DNA of 64,000 nt from NCBI RefSeq assembly GCF_003182255.1, contig NZ_QGTQ01000024.1, positions 1-64,000 of the forward strand, written 5' to 3'. This document shows positions 8,344-17,071 of the stretch, piece after piece (the first letter of the stretch is position 1; every line of letters begins with the position of its first letter). The stretch is from Paenibacillus cellulosilyticus. Its GTDB lineage: Bacteria; Bacillota; Bacilli; Paenibacillales; Paenibacillaceae. Made by a program: the position numbers and the translations under genes. The notes under the pieces were generated by a model that did not search any database, was not told the DNA's origin, and was given only the letters and a program-made list of their open reading frames with translations.

Positions 8344-9307
8344 AGAAGTTTCTCACCCACCGATAATGGCGGCGGATTTCCTCGAACACTTCAACCGGCA
8401 AAGGCTCTTTGCCCGCCGCTCGGATATTCTCGTCCGCATATTGCGTCACATGCATAGAGCTAATGGCCGTCGTAACACCCGGATGATGCAGCACGAACTT
8501 AATCGCCAGCTCCGCCAGGCTGTCCGCATAGCGGGGGACGAAAGCTTCCTTCAATTTATTGACGCGCTCGATGTAAATCTCGCGAGGCAAATATTCGAAA
8601 TACGATTGGCGGAAGTCGCCTTCCTCGAACGCTGTATCTTCCTTCAAGAAGCCCGTTAACCCGCCCTCGTCTAGAATGCAGCGTGCGATGATCGCCACAT
8701 TGTTCTCCTGCGCAATCGGGATGAGACAGTCCAATGCCAGCGGATCGAAAATATGAAACACCGTCTGCACCGAATCGATACGCCCGCTTTGTACGAGCGA
8801 CAACACGATATCGTGGCGTTGGTCCGGCACGGACACGCCGATGCCGCGGATCTTGCCCTCCTGCTTCAGCTGCAGCAGTTCGTCCATCCAATAGTCGACG
8901 CGGTCCCACTGCGGCCAATATTGATGGAGCTGCATGAGGTCGATCGTCTCGACGCCAAGCAGCCGAAGCGACGTCTCGGTGCTCTCCCGCAGCCAGCCTT
9001 TGGGGAATGCGGTCTCAACCGGAATCGGCTGACCCCAGCCGAGGTTGCCCGGGCCTTTGGATTGGATTTTGGAAGCGATGAACGGCTTCTCTCCCTTCCA
9101 TTCCATGAGCGCCAGCCCGAGAATGCGCTCCGACTCGCCATAGTTGCGCGCTGTATCCATGAAATTAACGCCTTGATCAAGGCTGTGAAGGACAGAATGA
9201 ATGAGCTCCTTATCTGAATACGTGCCGAACGAGCCGCCAAGCCCCATCGCGCCGAAGCCGAGACGAGACACGCGGTCGCCCAGCTTGCCGAATGCGTTAT
9301 ATTGCAT
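8321..9307 (-). CDS. Aldo/keto reductase (putative sugar dehydrogenase)
   Basis: A 328-residue TIM-barrel oxidoreductase with the AKR tetrad in place: Asp and Tyr in FMDTARNYGESE, Lys in FIASKIQ and His in LMQLHQYWP. The NADP-binding end ITxS is seen as TTAISSMH. In non-phosphorylating sugar pathways, AKRs of this class oxidise aldoses at C1 to lactones or reduce keto-sugars. Position in the operon, 16 bases after the ferredoxin reductase, supports a catabolic role. Direction and substrate are inferred. Confidence 0.88.
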   Translation of the reverse strand: MQYNAFGKLGDRVSRLGFGAMGLGGSFGTYSDKELIHSVLHSLDQGVNFMDTARNYGESERILGLALMEWKGEKPFIASKIQSKGPGNLGWGQPIPVETAFPKGWLRESTETSLRLLGVETIDLMQLHQYWPQWDRVDYWMDELLQLKQEGKIRGIGVSVPDQRHDIVLSLVQSGRIDSVQTVFHIFDPLALDCLIPIAQENNVAIIARCILDEGGLTGFLKEDTAFEEGDFRQSYFEYLPREIYIERVNKLKEAFVPRYADSLAELAIKFVLHHPGVTTAISSMHVTQYADENIRAAGKEPLPVEVFEEIRRHYRWVRNFYETKYWV

Positions 9308-9323
9308 GATGTCGAATCCTCCT

Positions 9324-10577
9324 CTAATCGAATTCCCGAAGCAGCGTCTTCAGCTTTACTGACGGATCAGCCAACAACGCTGCATCAGGCCGTGCTTGCT
9401 TCTCGGCCAGCATTTCGGCCAGCCGCATTTCTTTGGAGAAGGCGCCTGCAGGCCCCATACCGCTGACCGACAACAAACGGCCATCCTCCGCGAGATGGAA
9501 GAACAGCTTCCCGGCCTCGTTCAAATCCCGCTCGATCGTCGTACTCGCTCCATCCGCAAGGCCCGCTACTTGGAGCGTCTGATCGTACTGATCCGACCAG
9601 AACCATGGCAGCGCAGCATAAGGGGCAGGTTCGACCCCAAGCATATTAACGGCTGCCTGCGTTCCTTGATCCTGCGCATTGCGCCATGCTTCCAGCCGAA
9701 TTCGGCGGTTGTCGAACATCGGATGCGGGAACGAACAGCAGTCGCCTGCTGCATAAATATCAGGATCGCTCGTCATCAAATATTCATTGACCTGTATGCC
9801 ATTCTCGATGGCAAGTCCGCAGTCCTGTGCAAGCGTCGTTTCGGGAACCGCGCCAATGCCTGCGATAATCAAGTCGCAGCCGATGAAGGAACCGTCAGCC
9901 AGCTTAACCCAATAACCGTCTTGATCGCGGTCGATTCGTTCAATCATGACGCCGATGGCGAATCGAACGCCTGCCTGTCGATGACGCGCTTCAACCATCT
10001 CGGCGATCTGCGGCGGCACGCCGCGCATCAGAATGCGCGGACCGACCTCGATGAGCGTAACGTCACATTCGCGGGCAGTTGCGCTGGCCGCTGTTTCAAG
10101 GCCGATGAAGCCGCCGCCGATAACAGCGACGCGAGCGCCCGGCTTCATCCTGTCGCGAATGGCGAGTGCATCGCCGAACTTGCGCAGATAGTGCAGCTCG
10201 CCCGCTGCATTTCCTTGCACCGTCAGCCGTCTAGGGTTCGCGCCCGTTGCGAGCAGCAGCTTCGTATAAGGCACTTCCCTGCCGCTCGCCAATTGAACGA
10301 TATGCCGGCTGCGATCGATGCGCGATGCAGCGTCGCCAGATAGAAGCTGGATCTGAAGATCATCCAGCTTCTCCTTCGTAAGAATGAAAGCTGGTGCCGG
10401 CTCTTCGACATCGCACAACTGCCCCTTAGAGAGCGGCGGGCGCTCATAGGGCAGATGCGGCTCGTCGCCGATCAACGTGATCGGTCCGTCAAAGCCCTGC
10501 GCACGAAGCTCAGCCGCAGCGCGTGCGCCTGCTTCTCCCGCTCCGACGATCACCATTTCGTTGTCTGTCATGCTCAT
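9324..10577 (-). CDS. Ferredoxin reductase, MocF/rubredoxin-reductase type
   Basis: A 417-residue FAD/NAD(P)H enzyme. It starts with MVIVGAGEAGARAAAEL (FAD site), contains HLPYERPPLSK, has the NAD(P)H motif VAVIGGGFIGLETAA near residue 145 and YAAGDCCSFPHP near 275. It ends in the small C-terminal reductase domain of the ferredoxin-reductase group (BphA4, PdR, HcaD). It lies 55 bases after the Rieske ferredoxin gene and is most likely the electron donor in the chain NAD(P)H to flavoprotein to [2Fe-2S] to di-iron oxygenase. Confidence 0.92.
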   Translation of the reverse strand: MSMTDNEMVIVGAGEAGARAAAELRAQGFDGPITLIGDEPHLPYERPPLSKGQLCDVEEPAPAFILTKEKLDDLQIQLLSGDAASRIDRSRHIVQLASGREVPYTKLLLATGANPRRLTVQGNAAGELHYLRKFGDALAIRDRMKPGARVAVIGGGFIGLETAASATARECDVTLIEVGPRILMRGVPPQIAEMVEARHRQAGVRFAIGVMIERIDRDQDGYWVKLADGSFIGCDLIIAGIGAVPETTLAQDCGLAIENGIQVNEYLMTSDPDIYAAGDCCSFPHPMFDNRRIRLEAWRNAQDQGTQAAVNMLGVEPAPYAALPWFWSDQYDQTLQVAGLADGASTTIERDLNEAGKLFFHLAEDGRLLSVSGMGPAGAFSKEMRLAEMLAEKQARPDAALLADPSVKLKTLLREFD

Positions 10578-10632
10578 ATGCTCCTTCGTCGTATGGTCGT
10601 ATCAACACGCGCGTATTGGATCAATCGTTCCG

Positions 10633-10950
10633 CTAGATTTGAATAAACACCTTATCGTTCTCGATCTTCACCGGATACGTCCGAAGGTCAACGCACACCG
10701 GCGTCCGCTTCGCTGCGCCCGTCTTAATATCGAACCGACCGTTGTGCTTCGGGCATTCGATGGTGCTGCCCATGACCAGACCGTTCGACAGATGGAATTT
10801 CTCATGCGTGCAATAGCCGTCCGAGGCGAAGAACTCGCCTTTATCCGTACGATAGATCGCGAAGGTACGGTCTTCGTGGTCGAAGCGAATAACATCCTCT
10901 TCTTCTACGTCGTCAACTTCGCAAGCTTCAATCCATTGTGGGTTCGTCAT
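10633..10950 (-). CDS. Rieske-type [2Fe-2S] ferredoxin, MocE-like
   Basis: A 104-residue soluble ferredoxin. AAAGGAGC in front of the ATG fixes the start; the longer open frame upstream has no ribosome site. The Rieske ligands are Cys47 and His49 in CTHEKF and Cys66 and His69 in CPKHNGRF. The N-terminus WIEACEVDDVEEEDV and the C-terminal KTGAAKRTPVCVDLRTYPV match the small oxygenase ferredoxins, including MocE of rhizopine catabolism. It sits between the membrane hydroxylase and the reductase gene, as expected for their shared electron carrier. Confidence 0.94.
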   Translation of the reverse strand: MTNPQWIEACEVDDVEEEDVIRFDHEDRTFAIYRTDKGEFFASDGYCTHEKFHLSNGLVMGSTIECPKHNGRFDIKTGAAKRTPVCVDLRTYPVKIENDKVFIQI

Positions 10951-11026
10951 GGTGAACAGCTCCTTTTTGATAGGTATAAATAGAACGAATAGTCCTCGAA
11001 TGTCGCACTCTACTGCCAACTAACGT

Positions 11027-12130
11027 TTAAGCCTGCTTCTGCATCCACTTCTCGAAATCAAGCTCGTGAGCGATGCCGTCCATATACGGGCGAGCGGTCG
11101 CTGGCAGCGGCTTGACGACGACATAAGCCGGGTCATGCTTTTGCTGGCGCAGCGCATGGAACACTTCCTTGAGCGCTGCCCACAAGCTAGGCCGTGCAGC
11201 CGGGCAGTCGTCCTTCATCGCCGCATGAAGCTTCGGCAGCGCGTGATACGGCACCATCGGAAACATGTGATGCTCCGTATGGTAGTTCATGTTCCAGTAC
11301 AAAAATCGAAACAGCGGATTCATGTAGATCGTGCGGGAGTTGAGGCGATGATCCAATACGTCCTCGTACAGCCCAAGATGCTGCGTAATTCCGAACGTAA
11401 TAACGACGAATGCGCCATAGAACGATGGCAGGAAGATGAACATCGCAGGCATAACCGTTCCCGCCCAGAAGCACGCGGCGACAACGCCAAGGATGATCAG
11501 CATATAAGCGCGCGCTTCCCAGAACACCTTCTTGAACTGCGACTGCGGAATATACTCCTTCTCCTGCGCTTCCATCCTGCCGAACGCGTGAAGAACGAAT
11601 CGTTTGATCTCGATCGGTCCGCCGTACAGGTGGAAAATTTGCAGCAGCAGGACCTTCCAGATCGGCGGCCGCTCTGTAATAATCTCAGGATCACGTCCGA
11701 CGATGATCGTATCGGTATGATGGCGTGCATGGCTCCAGCGCCATGGCGTTGCGGAACGCAGCACCATGAACGACGCGATCTGGTACATGACCTCGTTCAT
11801 CCAAGGCGTCTTAAACGCCGTACCGTGGCCGCATTCATGCCAGCGGGAATCGCCTGGCGTCGCATACAGAATGCCGTATGCGAGAAAAGCAGGAATCGCC
11901 CACCATGTTCCCCAGGACAAGTACGCGAGATAGCCGAGTATGACCAGCCCTCCGAACCAAATGATCGTGTCGCGGATCGCTGGACCATTCCTGCGTTTCA
12001 TTAACTCTTTCATTTCCTTGCGCGGAATCGGACTGGCGTACCAATCCGCAGACGCTAGTCCCCGATCCTGCGCACGCTTGCTCTCGGGACCAATGATGCT
12101 GTAATCCCGTTTCTTCGGTTGTGCAGCCAT
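11027..12130 (-). CDS. Membrane di-iron desaturase/hydroxylase, MocD-like
   Basis: A 367-residue integral membrane protein of the fatty-acid desaturase/alkane hydroxylase superfamily. The histidine clusters are complete: H98ECGH102, H134ARHH138, H251 and H284TEHH288. Hydrophobic helices lie about 52-90, 112-125 and 208-250. Fatty-acid desaturases normally sit with lipid or cold-response genes; here it is followed by its own Rieske ferredoxin and reductase and lies among sugar enzymes. In rhizobia the MocD-MocE-MocF set is linked to O-demethylation of a methylated inosamine. I infer an O-demethylase or hydroxylase acting on a sugar; an ordinary lipid desaturase is the main alternative. Confidence 0.88.
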   Translation of the reverse strand: MAAQPKKRDYSIIGPESKRAQDRGLASADWYASPIPRKEMKELMKRRNGPAIRDTIIWFGGLVILGYLAYLSWGTWWAIPAFLAYGILYATPGDSRWHECGHGTAFKTPWMNEVMYQIASFMVLRSATPWRWSHARHHTDTIIVGRDPEIITERPPIWKVLLLQIFHLYGGPIEIKRFVLHAFGRMEAQEKEYIPQSQFKKVFWEARAYMLIILGVVAACFWAGTVMPAMFIFLPSFYGAFVVITFGITQHLGLYEDVLDHRLNSRTIYMNPLFRFLYWNMNYHTEHHMFPMVPYHALPKLHAAMKDDCPAARPSLWAALKEVFHALRQQKHDPAYVVVKPLPATARPYMDGIAHELDFEKWMQKQA

Positions 12131-12150
12131 TGATCAACGCCTCGCTTTCT

Positions 12151-13146
12151 TCATTCGAATAGTGAATGCTGCTCCACCCACATCGCGGTATGCAGTCGAA
12201 TCGTCTCTCCCGCTCCGATGCCCCGCACGCCAGTCAAGTCCGGCTCATACGGCAGATTGAAAGCATCCGTGACATACGTATACGGTTCAAGCGAATAAGC
12301 CTGCGCCCAGTCCGGGCGAAACAGCAGCATATATGGCAATTGCTCGCACAATCGATAGGCAATCGTATAGTTTCGCGATTTCATCGAGATTCGGCATACC
12401 GAATCCCCTTCGGCAAGCGTCAGCATCGTACAGCCGAGCGGCCGATAGTCGGAGATATTCAGTCCTTCATTAACGCGCTCGACCAGTTCCGTTGCACGAG
12501 GCAGTCCCGTGACGAACGACAAATTCGTAATCGGCCATTCCTCCACCGCAGGCACGGTCAGGACGAGGTCCTCACCGGAGTCGAACGGCACTGCAAAATA
12601 CGGATGAAACCCAAACGCAAACGGCGCCTCATGCTCACCTGCATTCCGAATGGATGCATTCACATGCAGAACACCTTCAACCAATCGATACGTCATCGTA
12701 AACTCCATCTCATGCGGCCAATATTGGAGCACATCGGGGTGAGCACTGTACTGAAACCGAGTCGATACGAATGCGCCCTCCTGATCGTTCGCTCCCAGCT
12801 CGACCACTTCCCAAGGACGGCTGCATAGCTCGCCATGCAGATGGTAATCCGGCGGTTCGTTGAGCGGCAGCTCATAGTCCCTGCCAGCGTAAGTGAACCT
12901 GCCCTCCTTCACGCGGTTTGGCGGAAACAGAATCGGCGTTCCGTATCGGAACACAGCGGAATCGCTTGTCTTGAGCGATGTCAGACGGTCCGGCGATACG
13001 ATGACGCGCTGACCGCGGCTGTCGAACCGGTACAGGTTGCTGCCGATGTCCGGCACGAGCTCAGCAACGGAACCCGTCGCCGCATCGTGAAGCTCAATGA
13101 CGGTGAAACCTTCTTTTATCACGCTTCGAGCCGCATATTGGAACAT
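12151..13146 (-). CDS. Aldose 1-epimerase (galactose mutarotase family)
   Basis: A 331-residue beta-sandwich protein. It has NRVKEGRFTYAGRDYELP near residue 77, which resembles the substrate-contacting NR segment, HLHGELCSRPWEV near 100 with the conserved His, and FGFHPYFAVP near 175 with the second His-Pro. A C-terminal EPYTYVTDAFNLP provides the expected Glu region. It interconverts sugar anomers in the cytosol. Next to lactonase and dehydrogenase genes it would supply the correct anomer. It follows the amidohydrolase gene after a 90-base gap that contains a hairpin repeat. Confidence 0.85.
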   Translation of the reverse strand: MFQYAARSVIKEGFTVIELHDAATGSVAELVPDIGSNLYRFDSRGQRVIVSPDRLTSLKTSDSAVFRYGTPILFPPNRVKEGRFTYAGRDYELPLNEPPDYHLHGELCSRPWEVVELGANDQEGAFVSTRFQYSAHPDVLQYWPHEMEFTMTYRLVEGVLHVNASIRNAGEHEAPFAFGFHPYFAVPFDSGEDLVLTVPAVEEWPITNLSFVTGLPRATELVERVNEGLNISDYRPLGCTMLTLAEGDSVCRISMKSRNYTIAYRLCEQLPYMLLFRPDWAQAYSLEPYTYVTDAFNLPYEPDLTGVRGIGAGETIRLHTAMWVEQHSLFE

Positions 13147-13180
13147 CGTATGAACACCTCGTTTTGTACGTATAATCCGT

Positions 13181-13229
13181 GTTCAAAAAGTCCGGTTTTC
13201 AGCACCAAGAAGGTACTTACTTTTTGAAC
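13181..13229. repeat. GTTCAAAAAGT hairpin repeat, copy 1
   Basis: GTTCAAAAAGT at 13181-13191 pairs perfectly with ACTTTTTGAAC at 13219-13229 around a 27-base loop. The same 11-mer recurs singly at 14114-14124 and 16276-16286, always in a gap between genes of this operon. Confidence 0.75.
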
Positions 13230-13236
13230 TTCATCT

Positions 13237-14079
13237 CTATAGCTTGTAAAATGCCTTCGCCGTGCCGCCCAGCACCGCTGCTCGTTCCCGCTCCGATAAC
13301 CCCGCAAGCACTTCATTCGTCGCTTCCCATACCCGCTCGTACCCGCCAGCCAGATTGGCAACCGGCCAATCGCTGCCAAACATGAGCCGCTCCGCGCCGA
13401 ACGCGCGCATCGCGACCTCAACGCTCGCCCGCCAATCGTCCGAACTCCAATCGTTCCAATCGCAGGCTGTGTTCAGTCCGGACAGCTTCCCATGCACGTT
13501 CGGATGAGAAGCCGCCGCTTCGAGCTGCGCTGCCCATTCCTCCATCCCAACACCCAAGGCAATCGGCGGCTTCGCCAAATGATCGAGCACCATCCGAAGG
13601 CCCGGCACCTGCTGCGCCACATCCGGCACATGCCTAAGATGGTTGGGGAATACGGCAACAACATCGAACGTCTTCCCATAAGCAGCCAGTACGCGAAGTC
13701 CTTCCAGCACTTCCGGTCGCACGAGCCAGTCCGGATCGTTCTCGCAATGAATGAGATGGCGAACGCCTTTGAAATACCGATTGCCCGCATGCTTCTCCAA
13801 TTGCCGTCTCGCTTCATCGGGCCGATCAATCGGTACCCAGCCGACGACGCCTAGGATATACTCATGCTGCTTCGCCTGCTCTAGCAAATAGTCCGTTTCT
13901 TCTGCATGGTCAGCCGCCTGCACAAGCACTGTTCCGTTAATGCCTGCCGCTCCTAACAGCGGCTTCAATTCGACAGGTTCGATGTTACGATACAGATCAG
14001 CATCGTCCGGCGTTGGCCATGCATAGCGGACCTTGTCAATATTCCAAATATGAACGTGCGAATCGATGATCACTCTCAC
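13237..14079 (-). CDS. Amidohydrolase, L-fuconolactonase-like (COG3618)
   Basis: A 280-residue TIM-barrel hydrolase of the amidohydrolase-2 group. It opens with IIDSHVHIWN (metal HxH) and contains GVRHLIHCENDPDWL near 114, VLDHLAKPPI near 165 (conserved His) and LMFGSDWPVANL near 232 (conserved Asp). These are the marks of sugar-lactone hydrolases such as L-fuconolactonase and L-rhamnono-lactonase. It would open the 1,5- or 1,4-lactone made by the dehydrogenase to the aldonate used by the next enzyme, the dehydratase. The exact sugar is not determined. Confidence 0.88.
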   Translation of the reverse strand: MRVIIDSHVHIWNIDKVRYAWPTPDDADLYRNIEPVELKPLLGAAGINGTVLVQAADHAEETDYLLEQAKQHEYILGVVGWVPIDRPDEARRQLEKHAGNRYFKGVRHLIHCENDPDWLVRPEVLEGLRVLAAYGKTFDVVAVFPNHLRHVPDVAQQVPGLRMVLDHLAKPPIALGVGMEEWAAQLEAAASHPNVHGKLSGLNTACDWNDWSSDDWRASVEVAMRAFGAERLMFGSDWPVANLAGGYERVWEATNEVLAGLSERERAAVLGGTAKAFYKL

Positions 14080-14113
14080 GCACCTCTTCCTATTAGTTCG
14101 TGATCAAAGGCGA

Positions 14114-14124
14114 ACTTTTTGAAC
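14114..14124 (-). repeat. GTTCAAAAAGT repeat, copy 2
   Basis: ACTTTTTGAAC on the plus strand, that is GTTCAAAAAGT on the minus strand, preceded there by GAGGTT. It lies 35 bases downstream of the alcohol dehydrogenase start-side gap partner and 20 bases past the dehydrogenase stop. Copy 3 carries the matching flank GAGGTA. Confidence 0.65.
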
Positions 14125-14132
14125 AACCTCTA

Positions 14133-15152
14133 TTAAACGCCGCAGTTTAACAAAATCTTCATCGCATTGCCGCCGCTCTCCATTTTGCGGAAGCCATCCT
14201 CCACCTGTTCAAGCGGCAGCACGTCGGTAATCAGCTCGCCAAGCGGCAGTCGGCCTTCATCCGCCAGCTTAATCGCGGAGGCGAAATCCTCCGTCTCGTA
14301 CACGCGTGCGCCGTACAGCTGCAGCTCCCGGAAGAAGAAGCGATGCAAATCGACCGCAGGCGGCTTGTTGAAAATACCGACGACGACGATCCGTCCGCGT
14401 GTCTTCGCCGCCTTCGTCATCAGCTCGGCGCCTGCCTGCGTCGACGTCACTTCGAATACGACGTCCGCACCTTTGCCTGCGGTGAGACCATTCACAAGCT
14501 CAAGAACGTCCCTATCGAGCGGATTGACTGTTTCGAAACCTAACCGGCCCAGCAGCTCCAGCCGGTACGGGTTGATTTCCGAGACGAGCACTCTCGCCCC
14601 GTTCTCACGCGCCGCCATCGCGATGAGCGCACCGATCGGCCCGCCGCCGATCACAAGGACGAAGTCTCCCTTCTCCACGCTGCCCATGCGTACGTCATGG
14701 CACGCAACCGCAAGTGGTTCCACCATCGCCGCAAGCTTCAAATCGAGCGATTCAGGAAGCTTGTGAACCGTGAAAGCCGGCACCGTCCAGTACGTTTGGA
14801 ATGCGCCTGGCGTCTCGATGCCTAGAAACTTCAGCTTGTGGCAAATATGACTGTGTCCTGCTTCGCATGCCGGGCACTGACCGCAAGAATGAAGCGGCAT
14901 AACCGTCACCTTGTCTCCTTCTTGCAGCCCTTCGACGCCTTCGCCAACATTCTCGATAACGCCCGACATCTCGTGGCCCATCACCTGCGGCATCGTCACT
15001 CTATCATCCATATGACCGTGATAGATATGAAGATCGGTGCCGCAGATGCCCGCATAAGCGACGCGAATGCGGACATCTCCCGGACCGGGCAACGCCTCCG
15101 CCGCCGGAGCGCTGACCAGCTTCTTGCTGCCCTCGTAATAGATTGCTTTCAT
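14133..15152 (-). CDS. Zinc-dependent medium-chain dehydrogenase (sorbitol/threonine dehydrogenase type)
   Basis: 339 residues from the ATG that follows GAGGGGGTGAG; the open frame extends further upstream but overlaps the dehydratase gene and lacks a start signal there. Catalytic zinc ligands are the Cys in AGICGTDLHIYHG and the His-Glu in MGHEMSG. The four structural-zinc Cys are in CGQCPACEAGHSHIC. The NAD-binding motif VIGGGPIGALIA lies near residue 170. It likely oxidises a hydroxyl of the sugar or of a keto-deoxy acid. It could instead use an aldehyde, but it lacks features of glutathione-dependent formaldehyde dehydrogenase. Confidence 0.9.
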   Translation of the reverse strand: MKAIYYEGSKKLVSAPAAEALPGPGDVRIRVAYAGICGTDLHIYHGHMDDRVTMPQVMGHEMSGVIENVGEGVEGLQEGDKVTVMPLHSCGQCPACEAGHSHICHKLKFLGIETPGAFQTYWTVPAFTVHKLPESLDLKLAAMVEPLAVACHDVRMGSVEKGDFVLVIGGGPIGALIAMAARENGARVLVSEINPYRLELLGRLGFETVNPLDRDVLELVNGLTAGKGADVVFEVTSTQAGAELMTKAAKTRGRIVVVGIFNKPPAVDLHRFFFRELQLYGARVYETEDFASAIKLADEGRLPLGELITDVLPLEQVEDGFRKMESGGNAMKILLNCGV

Positions 15153-15175
15153 CGCAAGTCTCACCCCCTCGCTCG

Positions 15176-16252
15176 TTACGCCTTCGCGTATGCTTTGCGC
15201 TCGATCTCTTCCCAGTCGAAGGAATAGCCGATGCCCGGTCCTTGGGGCGCCGTAATGAATCCGTCCGATTCCACCGGATAACCGAAGCCGATCGGTCCTG
15301 TACCCCAAACCAGCACCTCAAAAAATGTATTGTTATTAATGCCGCAAGCCAGCTGTACGTTCGCTTGGTCGCCGCCGTGAATTTCCGCTTTCATCCCGAA
15401 GCAGTCTGCCATATGCGCGATGCGAAGCGAGCCGGTAATGCCGCCCTTGAGCACCGTTCCGGTACGGATAATGTCGCATGCGCCATGGACGATGAAGTCC
15501 GCCGCATTGTAATGACAGCCATCGGATGTCTCCGCCGCGAGCACCGGAATCGTCAGCTCGTCGCACAGCTTCTTGTAGTTCCAGATGCTGAACTCTCGCA
15601 TCGGCTCCTCGTACCAGTGATAGCCCGCCTGCTCCAGCGCTTTGCCGAGATAGATCGATTCCTGCAAATTGAAGCCCGCAGAGCCGTCATACATCAGAAT
15701 GACGTCGTCGCCGACATGCTTGCGCAGATCGGCACACAGCTTCGCGTCTGCTTTCATATCGCCCCATGCGTGCAGCTTGATCGCTTTGTACCCTTGCTCT
15801 AAGCAGTAATCCGCCACCCGGCAATATTCCTCTGTCGTGTTATAAGTAACGGTAGAAGCATAAGCTTGCACGCGATTGCGTGAACCGCCGAGCAGCTGGT
15901 AGAGCGGCATGCCCGCTTTCTTCGCCGTGATGTCCCACAGCGCCGTATCTGCCAGCCCCATGTAATAGATTTGAAACTCTTCCGCACGATCAAGCTCCCA
16001 AATTTCGTGCCACAGCTGCTCCTTGAGCAGCGGATTTTTGCCGATCAGCATTTCTTTGAGCCTGCGCTCTGTATAATCAACCGTCATGAGCCCGCGTTGC
16101 GCGACGGCTATGCCCTCGATTCCTTCGTCCGTGATAATGCGAAGAATGCCCATCTCATTCAGATGCGCCCCTTCGGGAAGCCCTTTGCGCCATTTGAACG
16201 GAATGTCGACCTGCTGCTTCACGGCGTATGCCTTGACGTCTACAATTCTCAT
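15176..16252 (-). CDS. Enolase-superfamily sugar-acid dehydratase
   Basis: A 358-residue protein of the mandelate racemase/muconate lactonising group. Metal ligands are Asp in MYDGSAGF, Glu in WYEEPM and Glu in AAETSDG. The base residues are in AIKLHAWGD (Lys-x-His at the end of strand 2) and AEIHGGD (His on strand 7), with the Asp partner in DIIRTGTV. This set fits syn-dehydration of a C6 acid-sugar, as in galactonate, fuconate or rhamnonate dehydratases, giving a 2-keto-3-deoxy acid. KxH rather than KxK argues against a close mandelate racemase or glucarate dehydratase match. Substrate unknown. Confidence 0.9.
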   Translation of the reverse strand: MRIVDVKAYAVKQQVDIPFKWRKGLPEGAHLNEMGILRIITDEGIEGIAVAQRGLMTVDYTERRLKEMLIGKNPLLKEQLWHEIWELDRAEEFQIYYMGLADTALWDITAKKAGMPLYQLLGGSRNRVQAYASTVTYNTTEEYCRVADYCLEQGYKAIKLHAWGDMKADAKLCADLRKHVGDDVILMYDGSAGFNLQESIYLGKALEQAGYHWYEEPMREFSIWNYKKLCDELTIPVLAAETSDGCHYNAADFIVHGACDIIRTGTVLKGGITGSLRIAHMADCFGMKAEIHGGDQANVQLACGINNNTFFEVLVWGTGPIGFGYPVESDGFITAPQGPGIGYSFDWEEIERKAYAKA

Positions 16253-16275
16253 TACTTACCCGCTCCTTAGAGGTA

Positions 16276-16286
16276 GTTCAAAAAGT
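16276..16286 (+). repeat. GTTCAAAAAGT repeat, copy 3
   Basis: A single copy of the 11-mer with the flank GAGGTA, in the 42-base gap between the SDR stop and the dehydratase start. It is on the plus strand, opposite to copy 2. Confidence 0.65.
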
Positions 16287-16294
16287 CCTCGTAC

Positions 16295-17065
16295 TTAAAT
16301 TCCAATGTTATAGCCGCCGTCGATCGGAATGACCGCGCCGTTGATCCAAGACGATCCGCCGCCGCATAGATAGACGACCGCATCCGCGATCTGCTCGGGC
16401 AGTCCCATGAACGGCTTCGCCTTCTCCGCATCTGCCAGCCGCTGCGCTTCTGCCTTATCCTCGTACATCTGATGGAACCACTGATCGATAAGCGGCGTTG
16501 CGACACCGCCCGGCATAAGCGTGTTCACCCGAATGCCCCGGTCACGTAGATCCAGCGCGAGGCCGCGCGTCATATGATTCAAGCTTGCTTTGATCGAATC
16601 GTAGATGAAGTTGTTTGGCTTGTTGATCGTCCCATTGATTGAGCCCACGTTAACAACCGCACCCTTGCTCGCTTCCAGCCAAGGGAGAGCTGTCTGGACG
16701 AGGAAGAACGGCGTCTTCAAGTTCACCTGCAGCAGCCGGTCCCAATCGCCTTGCTCCACTTCCTCGATCGGCTTGTTGCATACGAGCGCCGCATTGTTGA
16801 CGATATAATCGATGCGTCCCCACAGCCGAACCGCCTCGCTAACCAGCTTCGCCGGCGCGTCCGGATCGAGCAAATCCGCTTGGATGAACAGCGCCTCGCC
16901 GCCCGCATCGCGAATGGCCCGCGCGACTTGCTCCCCCGCTTCCTTATTGCGTCCATGTACGATGACACGCACGCCCTGCTCCGCCAGCTTCTCGGCAACC
17001 GACTGGCCAATTCCACTCGTCGATCCAGTCACGATTGCGGCCGCGCCCTTCATTCCTCTATTCAT
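16295..17065 (-). CDS. Short-chain dehydrogenase/reductase of the sugar operon
   Basis: A 256-residue classical SDR. Cofactor motif TGSTSGIGQS lies near residue 13, NNAAL near 92, the catalytic Ser in VNVGSINGT and Tyr-Lys in YDSIKAS near 155, and the C-terminal PIDGGYNIGI. In the oxidative L-fucose and L-rhamnose pathways an SDR oxidises either the free sugar or the 2-keto-3-deoxy acid at C4, and this gene could fill either role. It starts six bases after the mutarotase stop, so the two are co-transcribed. Confidence 0.9.
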   Translation of the reverse strand: MNRGMKGAAAIVTGSTSGIGQSVAEKLAEQGVRVIVHGRNKEAGEQVARAIRDAGGEALFIQADLLDPDAPAKLVSEAVRLWGRIDYIVNNAALVCNKPIEEVEQGDWDRLLQVNLKTPFFLVQTALPWLEASKGAVVNVGSINGTINKPNNFIYDSIKASLNHMTRGLALDLRDRGIRVNTLMPGGVATPLIDQWFHQMYEDKAEAQRLADAEKAKPFMGLPEQIADAVVYLCGGGSSWINGAVIPIDGGYNIGI

Positions 17066-17071
17066 CCTTCG

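Noticed and set aside
9919-10343. Frames opposite the ferredoxin reductase, dioxygenase and other genes
   Set aside because: All overlap well-supported genes on the other strand and have no start signals or family features.
11027-12130. Simple lipid desaturase explanation for the di-iron protein
   Set aside because: It was kept only as the alternative: the co-located Rieske ferredoxin and reductase and the sugar genes make it less likely, but sequence alone cannot exclude it.
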